A stretch of 49,627 nt of DNA from NCBI GenBank assembly GCA_019455065.1, contig JACFNC010000008.1, forward strand, positions 94,277 to 143,903, given 5' to 3'. The DNA comes from Rhodospirillales bacterium (lineage in GTDB: Bacteria; Pseudomonadota; Alphaproteobacteria; Rhodospirillales; Magnetospirillaceae). The notes under the pieces were generated by a model. It did no database searches. It saw only the letters and a program-made list of their open reading frames with translations, and was not told the origin of the DNA. The position numbers were made by a program, and so were the translations under genes. Positions within the stretch are counted from its first letter, which is position 1, and each line of letters opens with the position of its first letter. Below, piece after piece: positions 32,654 through 41,381 of the stretch.

Positions 32654-33604
32654 TCACGAATAACTCTCGACGTCGTTGATGAGGGTAACGGTCAGCATCT
32701 TGCCCAGCCCCTCGTGACGCGCCGCCTGCCAGTCGTAGGTGGCCTGGAGGCCGCCGGGGCCGGCGATCTTCTGCTTGGGCTTGGGCAGGTGCACCTCGTG
32801 CGCCGTGAGCAGCAGGCTCTGGCTGGCCGACAGCACGTAGCCGAGGGTGAGTTCGCAGGTGCCGCCGGCCTCGGCCAGGGCCAGCAGCACGTTGTCGGTG
32901 AAGCGGACGGTCATCTGGCCGGTGAAGGCGGTGACGCCGGGCAGCCAGCCGGCGATCAGCCCGTCCTCGCGGATCACCTCGGCCTTCTCCAGTCCGTTGG
33001 CGAAGGTTGCCGATGCGGAGACGACGTTGCCCAGCGCCGTGCCGTCCTTGCGGATGGTGCCCTGGAACTGGCCAAAGCGGGTGAAGGTGGCGGTGGCCGG
33101 GGTGCCGCCGGCGGAAACCCCGGCCCGCGTCTCCTTCTGGCCGACCAGCTGGATCGTCGCCGCGGCCTGGCCGGATCGCTGGAAGGCCAGCGCCAGACTG
33201 TCGAGGCCGAGGCCGGTATTGACGAAGTAGTCGCCCTTGTCGGGCAGGCCGATCTCCAGAGCGAAGCTAGGCAGCGCCGCCGCCCCCGAGGCGAAGACGT
33301 GGGTGTAGGGCGCCGCTCCGGCGGTATCGGTGGTGGCCGGCGGCCCCAGCATCCAGGTCAGCCACTGTCCTATGGCGCGGAGATCCACCGGAACCACCAC
33401 CTGGCCGTCGAGGTCCACCTTGTCGCGCGCCGGCGCCGCCGGGTCGCGACCGAGGCCGAGCACGTCGGCGGCCAGCAGCCCCTGCACCGAGCCGAGCTCG
33501 GCCGAGACGAAGGGCAATTTCGACCAGTTGTCGGCCGGCGCGGTGCCGTACACGGTCTCGGTGCTGCCCAGCAGGCGGGCATTGATGCCCAGAGCATCGG
33601 CCAT
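32654..33604 (-). CDS. Major tail tube protein
   Basis: A 316-residue beta-rich protein. 'TVYGTAPADNWSKLPFVSAELGSVQGLLAADVLGLGRDP' and 'GQVVVPVDLRAIGQWLTWMLGPP' are characteristic of the 'phage tail tube protein' family (TTP) of long non-contractile tails; the C-terminal part ('LTLGYVLSASQSLLLTAHEVHLPKPKQKIAGPGGLQATYDWQA') completes the sandwich. It lies directly before the tail chaperone, the usual place. Confidence 0.88.
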   Translation of the reverse strand: MADALGINARLLGSTETVYGTAPADNWSKLPFVSAELGSVQGLLAADVLGLGRDPAAPARDKVDLDGQVVVPVDLRAIGQWLTWMLGPPATTDTAGAAPYTHVFASGAAALPSFALEIGLPDKGDYFVNTGLGLDSLALAFQRSGQAAATIQLVGQKETRAGVSAGGTPATATFTRFGQFQGTIRKDGTALGNVVSASATFANGLEKAEVIREDGLIAGWLPGVTAFTGQMTVRFTDNVLLALAEAGGTCELTLGYVLSASQSLLLTAHEVHLPKPKQKIAGPGGLQATYDWQAARHEGLGKMLTVTLINDVESYS

Positions 33605-33621
33605 GATTGTTCCTCCGGTGG

Positions 33622-34053
33622 TCAGGCCAGCGGGTCGCTGGTGTCGTAGGACAGGACGATGGTCAGCACCGCGCCGCGGATCGGGGTGGCACCGTCGGCG
33701 ACCACCTCGTCGGGGCGCGGTGCACCGGGTTCGCAGTGGCTGACGATGCCGCCCAGGGTGCGATCACCCGCCAGCGCCGCGCCGATTTCCGCCAGCAGGT
33801 CGTCCAGCGCGGCGGTGCGCGCCGTCTGCGGCGCCTTCTGCACCATCACCTGCGCCTCGGCCTCGTGCTCCCACCAGTAGCGCGGCGGTGAAAGCGAGAC
33901 CTCGGGCATGCCGGGATCGCCGTCGTGCAGGATGATCAGGCCGCCCGGCGGCACGGTGGCCGGCTTGTCGTCGTTGCGCCGCACGGTGACGCCGGGAATG
34001 GCGGCGAGCCGGGCGGCCAGCGCCAGCAGGGCGGCCTCGCGTCTGGTCGTCAT
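33622..34053 (-). CDS. Tail terminator/completion protein (gpU-like position)
   Basis: A 143-residue protein. 'MTTRREAALLALAARLAAIPGVTVRRNDDKP' and 'PRYWWEHEAEAQVMVQKAP..ARTAALDDLLAEIGAAL' match a small tail-completion family placed just before the tail tube gene in related prophages; such proteins cap the tail tube. Its ATG overlaps the preceding gene stop by 4 bases. Function is from position and general resemblance. Confidence 0.65.
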   Translation of the reverse strand: MTTRREAALLALAARLAAIPGVTVRRNDDKPATVPPGGLIILHDGDPGMPEVSLSPPRYWWEHEAEAQVMVQKAPQTARTAALDDLLAEIGAALAGDRTLGGIVSHCEPGAPRPDEVVADGATPIRGAVLTIVLSYDTSDPLA

Positions 34054-34706
34054 TGTGCCGGGTCCGTCCAGTAGCCGAGGATCAGGGGCGGCAGGCGGTC
34101 GAGCCAGCGCCGGGCGGCGCTGTCGATGTCGAGGCGCTTCCGCATCGTGACCTGCGGCACCAGGATGAAGACCGGCACCATGGTGCGGCCGGTCAGGCGC
34201 GAATAGCCGGCGCCGGCCTTCCGCCCGCGATTGGCGACGGCGCGGCCGCGGCTGTTCAGCCTGGCATGGTCGACCACCAGCAGGCTGGGCCGGCCGCGGC
34301 GATAGACGAAGCGCAGCGGCATGCCGGTCGAGCGTTCCCACACCTCCGGGGTCATGCGCCGGCCGCCGTCACCGGTCCGGCCGGCGGCCGCCGTCGGGAT
34401 CGTCAGCCACAGGCCGCGGCGGGCGCGGATCACCGCACCCTGGTCGAACACCCGCACGATGTCCGGGGCCTTCGACCACACCAGCGCCGCGGCGCCGAGG
34501 CTGGTGCCGCCCTTCGGATAGCTCGCGCTGCGCCAGGTGCGCGCCAGCCGCTCGCCCAGCCCGGCGCCGGTGACCTGGGCGCGCAGTTCGGTCTTCAGCC
34601 CCTCGGCCGCGGCGCGTATGCCGGCCATCACCGCATGCTCGGTTGCGCGACGCTCCGCATCGAGGACCTCCGACAGGTTGCCGGACAGGGCGGCTTCGAT
34701 CCTCAT
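34050..34706 (-). CDS. DUF6441-like phage protein, probable tail completion/neck protein
   Basis: A 218-residue basic protein: 'RATEHAVMAGIRAAAEGLKTELRAQVTGAGLGERLARTWRS' followed by 'VWSKAPDIVRVFDQGAVIRARRGLWLTIPT' is a pattern I recall as DUF6441, found between connector and tail-completion genes, in the place of lambda gpZ/HK97 gp10-like neck proteins. The ATG at 34706 overlaps the upstream stop (ATGA), supporting this start over longer in-frame options. Confidence 0.7.
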   Translation of the reverse strand: MRIEAALSGNLSEVLDAERRATEHAVMAGIRAAAEGLKTELRAQVTGAGLGERLARTWRSASYPKGGTSLGAAALVWSKAPDIVRVFDQGAVIRARRGLWLTIPTAAAGRTGDGGRRMTPEVWERSTGMPLRFVYRRGRPSLLVVDHARLNSRGRAVANRGRKAGAGYSRLTGRTMVPVFILVPQVTMRKRLDIDSAARRWLDRLPPLILGYWTDPAQ

Positions 34707-35020
34707 TCCGGCTGCGCCTCGACCGTCCACACCAGCCGTGCCGCATCCCGGAGCGGCACGCCCTGGACAACAAGCACCTCGCCGTCGGATTCCAGCGTGT
34801 CGCCCTCGGCGATGTCGGCCGCTTCCGCCACGCGGATGTCGAACAGCGCCGTCGTGGTGGCGATGCGGGCACCCGAGAAGTCGACGACCTGGTCGGGCTG
34901 GCGGGCGATCACCCGCACGGGCACGCCGTCGCCGGTCCCGCCCGGCCGCCACAGGGCAGCGCGGGCGAGGATCGGGTCGGCGAACAGGTCGTCGACGGCT
35001 GCGGCGAGGACGTCGGTCAT
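34703..35020 (-). CDS. Head-tail joining protein (gpFII-like position)
   Basis: A 105-residue protein directly after the major capsid gene. Beta-rich ('VPVRVIARQPDQVVDF', 'ALFDIRVAEAADIAEGDTLESDGEVLVVQG') with the compact size of lambda gpFII-type head completion proteins that contact the tail. The ATG at 35020 is chosen; a TTG at 35026 overlaps the capsid stop. Assignment is by size and gene order. Confidence 0.65.
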   Translation of the reverse strand: MTDVLAAAVDDLFADPILARAALWRPGGTGDGVPVRVIARQPDQVVDFSGARIATTTALFDIRVAEAADIAEGDTLESDGEVLVVQGVPLRDAARLVWTVEAQPE

Positions 35021-35022
35021 GC

Positions 35023-36045
35023 TCAATTGCTGGTGTGAATGCGCACCGCGAGGCGCGGGCGCTTGTTGACCGGCAGGATCGATGCCTCGGTCTTGACGTC
35101 GATGGCGCTGCCGTCGGTGCGCGCCACCTGGCGGGCGTAGATCGGCAGGCCGACGGTGTTGACCGTCTCGATCAGGTTGGCCGGGGCGCCGTAGGTGACG
35201 AAGGTGTCCATGGTGCCGAGCGGGAAGGCGATGCCCTCGCCGGCGGGGATCAGCGTCTCGGTGGCGCCGGTCGACAGGGTGACGGTCGCGCTGTACTCCT
35301 CGAAGACGATGCCGGCGAAGGGGAAGCGGCGGCGGGTGTCCTCGCGCAGCGGCTGGGCGCCGGTCGAGGAGAAGTACTTGTAGGCCTCCTCGACCTTGCC
35401 GTGGCCGATCAGCTTGTCGAAGAACTCCGGGCTGACCAGGGCCAGCACGCCGGTCATGGTCTCGCCTTTGAGCTCGGTCTCGACCTTTCGCAGCACGTCG
35501 CGCACCTTGGCCTGGACATTGGTGCCGGCGGTGCCCAGCACGAAGTCGGCGGCCTGCTGCGCCAGGCCGAACTCGTCGAAGTAGTCGTAGAGGGTGGTGC
35601 CGGCGCCGTCCTTGACCACGCCCTTCAGCGCGTTGATCTCCATGTATTCGCGGGTCTGGGCGTGCTTGGCGCGCATGCGGGTGAGCTTGCGCTCCATCAC
35701 CGTGGCCAGCGGGTCGGCGGCATCGGCGACGCCGAAGCCGCGCACGCCCTGGACGTCCTGCGGCGTCACGACGTCATCGTGCGGGATCCACGGCACCGTG
35801 AACGAGCGCATGGAGCGGGTATCGCGGTTGGCCACCGTGGCCGGGCCGCCGAGCGGCACGGTCGGCAGCAGGTTGAGCACGCCCTCGGCCTGCTCGATCA
35901 CCACCGAGCGCTGGGTGACGCCCTCGAAGCGGAACAGCCCCATCTGGCCCAGCCGGGTGTAGAGGTTGGGCAGGATGTTGATGGCCTGGGTCATCTCGGC
36001 CAGCGAGTAGCCGCCGGCGTCGAAGGGATTGAGGATGACGGTCAT
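35023..36045 (-). CDS. Major capsid protein, lambda gpE family
   Basis: A 340-residue HK97-fold coat protein of the gpE type. 'LNPFDAGGYSLAEMTQAINILPNLYTRLGQMGLF' at the N-terminus and 'RSMRSFTVPWIPHDDVVTPQDVQGVRGFG' in the middle are strong family markers; 'VRDVLRKVETELKGETMTGVLALVSPEFFDKLI' and 'EEAYKY' follow. Length matches the family (about 340). It lies 14 bases after the decoration protein gene. Confidence 0.93.
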   Translation of the reverse strand: MTVILNPFDAGGYSLAEMTQAINILPNLYTRLGQMGLFRFEGVTQRSVVIEQAEGVLNLLPTVPLGGPATVANRDTRSMRSFTVPWIPHDDVVTPQDVQGVRGFGVADAADPLATVMERKLTRMRAKHAQTREYMEINALKGVVKDGAGTTLYDYFDEFGLAQQAADFVLGTAGTNVQAKVRDVLRKVETELKGETMTGVLALVSPEFFDKLIGHGKVEEAYKYFSSTGAQPLREDTRRRFPFAGIVFEEYSATVTLSTGATETLIPAGEGIAFPLGTMDTFVTYGAPANLIETVNTVGLPIYARQVARTDGSAIDVKTEASILPVNKRPRLAVRIHTSN

Positions 36046-36059
36046 CTCGACTTCTCCGG

Positions 36060-36449
36060 TCAGACGGTGAGGCGCGGCACGATGCCGGCGGCGGCGAGTT
36101 CGGCCTTCTTCGCGGCCTTCTTAACCGGCTGGTCGACCGAGGCGTCGAACATCAGGGCGGCCTCGGCGACGATCGCCGGGCCGCGGGCGAGCACGACGCC
36201 GGTGGCGTCGGCGGCGGTGGCGTCGACCGGCTCGAGCAGCACGGCGACGGCGGTTTCGGCTCCCTCGTCACCGACCACCTCGGCGGCGGGCGCCAGGCGG
36301 TATTTTCCCGAGGCGGTGATGCGGCCGAGCACGGCACCGAGCGGATAGCTGGCGCCGGCCTTCAGCGTCACGGTCTCGCGGGTGTAGTTGCCGTTGAGCT
36401 CGTACTTGAGCAGGTCGCCGAGGGTCGGCGACTGGGTGAGGACGGGCAT
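36060..36449 (-). CDS. Head decoration protein, lambda gpD family
   Basis: A 129-residue protein: 'LGDLLKYELNGNYTRETVTLKAGASYPLGAVLGRITASGKYRL' and 'DATGVVLARGPAIVAEAALMFDA' are typical of phage head decoration protein D, which binds as trimers at capsid threefold positions and stabilises the filled head. A basic 'KKAAKKAEL' tail is added near the C-terminus. Confidence 0.9.
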   Translation of the reverse strand: MPVLTQSPTLGDLLKYELNGNYTRETVTLKAGASYPLGAVLGRITASGKYRLAPAAEVVGDEGAETAVAVLLEPVDATAADATGVVLARGPAIVAEAALMFDASVDQPVKKAAKKAELAAAGIVPRLTV

Positions 36450-36461
36450 GGCGGGGCTCCC

Positions 36462-36797
36462 TTAGGCGGTGCGTCCGGCGGCGGCGCGTTCGCGGGCGCG
36501 CCGGACGATCGGGCTGTCGCCGGCGATCGTGGCCGCCGGTGCGGCGGCGACGACGGCACTGGCCTCGGCGCGCTGGGCGAGGCTGTCGAGGACGCTGCGG
36601 CGCAGCGCCTCCGGCCGGGTGCCCTGGCGCATGGCGGCGGCGGCATCGACGCCGACCCCGAGCCGCGCCGCCTGGGCGGCGATCTCGGCGATCTCGGCGT
36701 ATTCAGCGCGCAGCGCCTCGGCGGGATCCGGCACCGGCGGGGCGGGTTCCGGCGCGGGCAACGGCTCGGCGACGGGTTCGGTGGTCTCGGTGGTCAT
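36462..36797 (-). CDS. Possible internal scaffold protein (Nu3-like) in the 3' end of the protease gene
   Basis: An in-frame ATG at 36797 (MTTETTEPVAEPLP) opens the Pro/Glu-rich and helical C-terminal 111 residues. In lambda an internal start in gene C makes scaffold Nu3. AAAGGA lies about 11 bases upstream, a little far. No direct evidence that this start is used; reported as a family-based candidate. Confidence 0.4.
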   Translation of the reverse strand: MTTETTEPVAEPLPAPEPAPPVPDPAEALRAEYAEIAEIAAQAARLGVGVDAAAAMRQGTRPEALRRSVLDSLAQRAEASAVVAAAPAATIAGDSPIVRRARERAAAGRTA

Positions 36798-37664
36798 CTG
36801 CGGAGGGGTCCTTTCCTGGTAGGAGGCGGCGGGCGGCCGCCGCACGGCGGGGCGCGGCGGGTCGAGGCTGGTGGCGAGATCGGCGACGGCCTGGGTGACG
36901 GTGCCGAGGGCATCGGCGAAGCCGGCGGCGACGGCGGCCCGGCCACGGAAGATTGCGGCCTCGCTGGCGCGCACCGCTTCCACGCCCAGGCGGCGGTTGC
37001 CGGCGACCAGGGCGACGAACTCGGCGTGCAGGGCGTCGACGTCGGCCTGGATGCCGGCAAGGGCGCCGGGCGACAACGGCTCGTGCGGGTTGCCGTCGGT
37101 CTTGCGGGCCCCGGCATGGATCAGGGTCCATTTCAGTCCGGCCATGGCATCGGCGGCGCTCTCGTCGACATGCACGGCGACGACGCCGACCGAGCCGACC
37201 TCGCCGGTGCGGGTCACGTAGAGGCGGTCAGCGGCGCTGGCGATGGCGTAGCCCGCCGACAGCGCGGCCTCGCTCGCCACCGCCCACAGCGGCTTGCCGG
37301 CATCTTGGCGCAGGGCCCCGATGCGCTCGACCAGGTCGAACAGTCCGCCGACCTCGCCGCCGGGCGAGTCCACCTCGAGCAGCACGGCGCGGACGGCGGG
37401 ATCGGCAAAGGCGGCGGCGATCGCGTCGCCGATATCGCCATAGCTGGCGGCGCCGAACAACTCGCTGAGCCAGTCGCCGCGCGAGACCAGCGGCCCGACG
37501 ACCGGCACGATGGCAATGCCCGAGTCCAATACGAGGTGGCCAGCGGCGGACGGATTGGGCGGTGACAACGGCAGGCCGGCCATCGCCAGCATGGCGTCGA
37601 GGGCGCGCGGCGCCAGAGCCAGCGGCCGGCCGGCCAGCCGGGCCGCGGCAACGGAATGGGTCAT
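36462..37664 (-). CDS. S49-family prohead protease with C-terminal scaffold (lambda gpC type)
   Basis: A 400-residue capsid-assembly protease. The S49 core shows 'VDSPGGEVGGLFDLVERI', the nucleophile Ser136 in 'AALSAGYAIASAADRLYV' and Lys188 in 'GARKTDGNP', spaced 52 residues apart as expected for the Ser-Lys dyad. Beyond about residue 285 the chain becomes Pro/Ala/Glu-rich then helical, as in the Nu3-like scaffold part of lambda C. The ATG at 37664 has GAGGA five bases upstream. It matures the prohead by cleaving scaffold and itself. Confidence 0.9.
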   Translation of the reverse strand: MTHSVAAARLAGRPLALAPRALDAMLAMAGLPLSPPNPSAAGHLVLDSGIAIVPVVGPLVSRGDWLSELFGAASYGDIGDAIAAAFADPAVRAVLLEVDSPGGEVGGLFDLVERIGALRQDAGKPLWAVASEAALSAGYAIASAADRLYVTRTGEVGSVGVVAVHVDESAADAMAGLKWTLIHAGARKTDGNPHEPLSPGALAGIQADVDALHAEFVALVAGNRRLGVEAVRASEAAIFRGRAAVAAGFADALGTVTQAVADLATSLDPPRPAVRRPPAASYQERTPPQMTTETTEPVAEPLPAPEPAPPVPDPAEALRAEYAEIAEIAAQAARLGVGVDAAAAMRQGTRPEALRRSVLDSLAQRAEASAVVAAAPAATIAGDSPIVRRARERAAAGRTA

Positions 37665-37671
37665 CGGGTCC

Positions 37672-39174
37672 TCAGAATTCAGCGGCGGCGGCGGGCTGTG
37701 CGGCGTCGGAGGGCTCCTCCGGCACGGGTGCGGAGCCGGCCTTGCCGAAGCCCAGCCCCAGCCGCAGTTCGCGTTCGCGGTCGGCGGCGATCTCGGCATC
37801 GACCTCGGCGGCGTCGTAGCCGCGCTCGGCGATCGCCTGCGAGCGGCTCTTCAGGCCGGCATCGATCTGCTCGATCTCGGCGCGGGCGTCCTTCAGCGGG
37901 TCGATCCAGTCCCATTTCGGCGGCAGCCAATCGCAGGCGAGATAGTCGCGGCGGCGGCCCTCGTAGCCGGGCAGGTCGAGTGCGCCCGACAGCACCGCCA
38001 CGTCGAGCCAGCGCCCGAGCACCGGCCGGCACAGCTGGAACACCATCACCGCATGCTGCCAGGCCTCGATGCGGCGGCGGAACTCGAGCAGCGCCAGCCG
38101 CGAGTTCGAGTAGTTGGCCTTCAGCATGTCGTTGGAGAGGTAGGCGTAGGGGATGCCCAGCGCCGCCGACACTTGCAGCAGCGTGCGGTACTGGAACGGC
38201 TCGTAGGTCTGGCCGACATCGGCCGGCGCCGAGGTCTGCACCTCCTCGCCCGGCTCCAGCATGACGATCTGCCCGGGCTGCAGATCCATGGTGCGCTCGC
38301 CGTCGCGATCGGCCTCGGCCGTGTCGAACGGCTCGGCCGGCGCCGGCGTGGTGATGAACAGCGCGTGCATCGCCGCCACCTTCTTGCGGTCGAGCTCGGC
38401 GTCGTCGTACTGGTCGAGCAGGAACAGCTTCACGATCCCCGGCGCGAAGCGGGAGATGCCGCGCAGCTGGCCGGCATCGACGGGATCGACGACGTGGATC
38501 ACCTCGGAGGCCGGCACCCGCACCGTCTCGCCCGGAGTCCATGCCTCTGGCCGCCCGCCCTCCGGGCGGAGCGATGGGCCGGGATCGCTGGCGTCGCCGG
38601 GGTGGCGCCGCAGGAAGTGATAGGCGACGCGCCGGCCGATGGCGTCGAACTCGATGCCCTGGCGGATCACGGCACCGCCCGGCAGCGTCTCGGTGCGCGA
38701 CAGCGGCAGCATCTCCGAGGGGATCATCTGCAGCTGCAGCGGCACCACCAGCCCGTCCGCTGGTCGGCGCGGGCGGAAGCGGAAGAACACCTCGCCGGCG
38801 ATGAACACCTCACGCGCCGCCCGCCGCTGCAGGCCGTAGAAGTCGGTGAAGCCCTCGGCGTCGGCCTCGTCGGTCCAGCGCTGCCACAGCAGCTGCAGCG
38901 CCGGCTTGGCCGGGGCGGCGGTCTTGAACGACGGCTTGATGCCGTAGCCGACGACGTTGCCGGCCCAGCTCTCGATGGCATTGGCGGCATAGCCGTTGTT
39001 GCGCACCAGCCAGCGGGCGCGGGCGGTGATGTCCGGCCCGGCGGCGGCGATCAGGGTGTTGAGATGCGCCCGGCTCGGCTGGAAGTGCCTGAGCCGCCGC
39101 CCCGACTGGCCGGCCTCGAAGCCGCCGACCAGGGCGCCGACGCGCCGGCGCCAGTTCGCGAGCAGGCCGGCCAT
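37672..39174 (-). CDS. Portal protein, lambda gpB family
   Basis: A 500-residue portal. 'LRHFQPSRAHLNTLIAAAGPDITARARWLVRNNGYAANAIESWAGNVVGYGIKP' is a clear lambda-portal signature, followed by 'EVIHVVDPVDAGQLRGISRFAPGIVKLFLLDQYDDAELDRKKVAAMHALFI'. It forms the dodecameric channel for DNA packaging and tail joining. ATG 39174 is preferred over GTG 39177 because of AGGGA five bases upstream. It overlaps the gpW stop. Confidence 0.92.
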   Translation of the reverse strand: MAGLLANWRRRVGALVGGFEAGQSGRRLRHFQPSRAHLNTLIAAAGPDITARARWLVRNNGYAANAIESWAGNVVGYGIKPSFKTAAPAKPALQLLWQRWTDEADAEGFTDFYGLQRRAAREVFIAGEVFFRFRPRRPADGLVVPLQLQMIPSEMLPLSRTETLPGGAVIRQGIEFDAIGRRVAYHFLRRHPGDASDPGPSLRPEGGRPEAWTPGETVRVPASEVIHVVDPVDAGQLRGISRFAPGIVKLFLLDQYDDAELDRKKVAAMHALFITTPAPAEPFDTAEADRDGERTMDLQPGQIVMLEPGEEVQTSAPADVGQTYEPFQYRTLLQVSAALGIPYAYLSNDMLKANYSNSRLALLEFRRRIEAWQHAVMVFQLCRPVLGRWLDVAVLSGALDLPGYEGRRRDYLACDWLPPKWDWIDPLKDARAEIEQIDAGLKSRSQAIAERGYDAAEVDAEIAADRERELRLGLGFGKAGSAPVPEEPSDAAQPAAAAEF

Positions 39175-39386
39175 CACAATCCCTTGGCTGCGGTGGCGCG
39201 GACGACCCGCCGGCGGCTGCCCGCCGCCGCCTGGGCGATGCGCCGCTCCAGGTCGGCAATGGCCGCCGCCATCTCGGCGTCGGTGGCGTAGGTGATGCGG
39301 CGGCCCTCGACCTCGACCGTGCGCACGCCGCGGTAGCGCGCTGCCATCAGCGCCTCGCGGCGGCTCTGCATCTCTTCCAGGGTCAT
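39174..39386 (-). CDS. gpW-like head-tail joining protein
   Basis: A 70-residue protein, the usual size for gpW. 'MTLEEMQSRREALMAARYRGVRTVEVEGRRITYATDAEMAAAIADLERRIAQ' shows the helix - beta-hairpin - helix layout. It lies between terminase large subunit and portal exactly as in lambda (A-W-B) and would sit below the portal after packaging. Confidence 0.9.
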   Translation of the reverse strand: MTLEEMQSRREALMAARYRGVRTVEVEGRRITYATDAEMAAAIADLERRIAQAAAGSRRRVVRATAAKGL

Positions 39387-39389
39387 GGC

Positions 39390-41381
39390 TCAGCCCAGAT
39401 AGGTGGAACGGAACACCCGCCGCCCGGCGGCGGGGCGCGGCCGGCGGACACGGCCGGCGGACATGTCGGTGGCGTCGTCCGGAGCCTCGGCGTGCACCGG
39501 CGCCACCTGGCGTTCGAGGTCGCGCCAGGTCGCCTCCGGCCAGCGATCGGCGCCGGCGATCCAGGCGGCGGCGCGGGCATAGACGCGGCAGTCCAGCGCC
39601 TCGTTGCGCTCACGCAGCTTCTGCCATTCCAGCTTGCTGAAGCCGCGCCTGGTCTTCACGGTGACCAGCTGCTCGGCGACGAATTGCTTCAACCACTCGC
39701 TCTCGACCCAGGTCGGCAGGTGGACCGTGCCGGGCGGGAACGCCGCTCCCTCCGCCCGTTCCTCCTCGGTCGGGCGCTCCAGCCGCAGGAAACGGTAGGT
39801 TTCGGCCTTGAAGGTCGAGACCGCCACCATCCAGAGCCGCGCCCCGCGTCGGAGGCGCTTTCCGCCCTCGGTGGCGTCCACGAAGGTCGGACCCGAGACC
39901 GGGCTGGAGCGGTTGAACCCCTCGACGCCCTTCACGGGCGCCACCTGCGCGAAGCCGACCTTGCGCGACCAGGCGTAGACCGCCGGCGCCTCGAAGCCGG
40001 TGTCGATGGCGAGCCGCGCGATCCGAAGATGCGCGCCGCTCGCGTGCGGCCAACTCCGGTCGAGAAGCGCCGCGAGCTCCGACCATGCCTCCGGCCGGTC
40101 AGGCCCGCCCTCGATCACCACGTGATCGACGAGCCAGCTCTCCAGTCCGCGGCCCCAAGCCCAGATATCCACCTCGATGCGGTTTTTCTGAACATCGGCA
40201 CCCGCCGTCAGGAACAGCCCGCCTGTCGGAACAGCGCCCGGCCGCCACGCCTCGCGGCGGTCGTAGAGCCGCTGCCAGTCCGGCGCCTCGCCGGTCTCGA
40301 TCCAGGTCTCGCCGAGGATGGTGTTGCGAAATGCCTTGATCGCCTCGTCGGAGCCCTGGGCCGCCTCCCAGCTGCGGGCGATCCGCGACCAGCTGAGCCA
40401 GCCCACCGGCGAATAGAGTGCCGAGAGGTGGTAGCCGACCGTGCTCGGATCGGCGGCGACTGCGGTCGCCCGCCATTCGCCGAGCTCCAGCATCGCCGTC
40501 TTGTGGTGCTCGGCGATCGCCTCGTCGCAGCCCTCGCAGAAATATCTTGCCGTCTCCGGCTTGCCCTTCTGCCAGCGCAGCCGCTCGAACTTCAGCCACT
40601 GCATCGCACCGCAGCGCGGGCACGGCACGACGTAGCGGCGCCGGTCGGAGGCTTCATATTCTCGCTCGATCCGGCTGAGTCCCTGGGTCGTCGGCGTCGA
40701 GACCAGGAACACCTTGCGCCGGTGGGCGAAGGTCAGCGACCGCGCCTCGGCCAGCGTCACCGGGTCGCCTTCCTCGTCGGCCGAGGCCGGATAGGCGTCG
40801 ACCTCGTCGAGAAAGATGTAGCGCGCCGGCGTCGAGCGCAGGCCGACGGCCGAGTTGGCGCCGGTCATGATCAGGATGCCGCCGGCGAATTCCTTCGACA
40901 GCATCGTGTTGCCGGCGTCGCGCGATCGGGCCGGCTTGACCCGCTCCCTGAGTTCGGGGCTCTCGTCGATCAGCGGGTCGATGCGCTGGCGCGAGTTGCG
41001 CTTGGCCAGCTCCACCGTAGGCTGGACTGCCAGCATCGGTCCGGGCGCCTGATGGATGACGAAGCCGATCCAGTTGTTGCCCGCCTCCGTGGCGCCCACC
41101 TGGGCCGCCTTCTGGAACACCACCCGCTGCGTCGGATCGCCGGGCGACAGCCGGTCCATGATCTCGCGCATGTAGGGCGTGCGCGTCGTCCGGTACCGCC
41201 CCGGCTCGGCCGAGGCGCGCGACGCCAGCATCCGGTGCCGGTCCGCCCATTGGGAGACGGTCAGGTCCGGGTCCGGCCGGAGCCCGTTGCCCCAGGCGCG
41301 CAGGATCTCCGCCGCGCCGTCGAAACCCGTCAGGATGTCGGGGGCGTCGTCTTCTGCGTCAGCGGAAGTCAGGCCGGACAT
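39390..41381 (-). CDS. Terminase large subunit, GpA family
   Basis: A 663-residue packaging motor. The ATPase part has a Walker A-like 'KAAQVGATE' (91-99, the degenerate GpA form) and Walker B 'IFLDEVDA' (189-196). A zinc ribbon follows ('CPRCGAMQW...CEGCDEAI'), then the nuclease domain ('LTAGADVQKNRIEVDIWAWGRG', 'AIDTGFEAPAVYAW'). The ATG at 41381 overlaps the small-subunit gene by 23 bases. It cuts concatemers at cos-type sites and pumps DNA into proheads, implying a cos phage. Confidence 0.92.
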   Translation of the reverse strand: MSGLTSADAEDDAPDILTGFDGAAEILRAWGNGLRPDPDLTVSQWADRHRMLASRASAEPGRYRTTRTPYMREIMDRLSPGDPTQRVVFQKAAQVGATEAGNNWIGFVIHQAPGPMLAVQPTVELAKRNSRQRIDPLIDESPELRERVKPARSRDAGNTMLSKEFAGGILIMTGANSAVGLRSTPARYIFLDEVDAYPASADEEGDPVTLAEARSLTFAHRRKVFLVSTPTTQGLSRIEREYEASDRRRYVVPCPRCGAMQWLKFERLRWQKGKPETARYFCEGCDEAIAEHHKTAMLELGEWRATAVAADPSTVGYHLSALYSPVGWLSWSRIARSWEAAQGSDEAIKAFRNTILGETWIETGEAPDWQRLYDRREAWRPGAVPTGGLFLTAGADVQKNRIEVDIWAWGRGLESWLVDHVVIEGGPDRPEAWSELAALLDRSWPHASGAHLRIARLAIDTGFEAPAVYAWSRKVGFAQVAPVKGVEGFNRSSPVSGPTFVDATEGGKRLRRGARLWMVAVSTFKAETYRFLRLERPTEEERAEGAAFPPGTVHLPTWVESEWLKQFVAEQLVTVKTRRGFSKLEWQKLRERNEALDCRVYARAAAWIAGADRWPEATWRDLERQVAPVHAEAPDDATDMSAGRVRRPRPAAGRRVFRSTYLG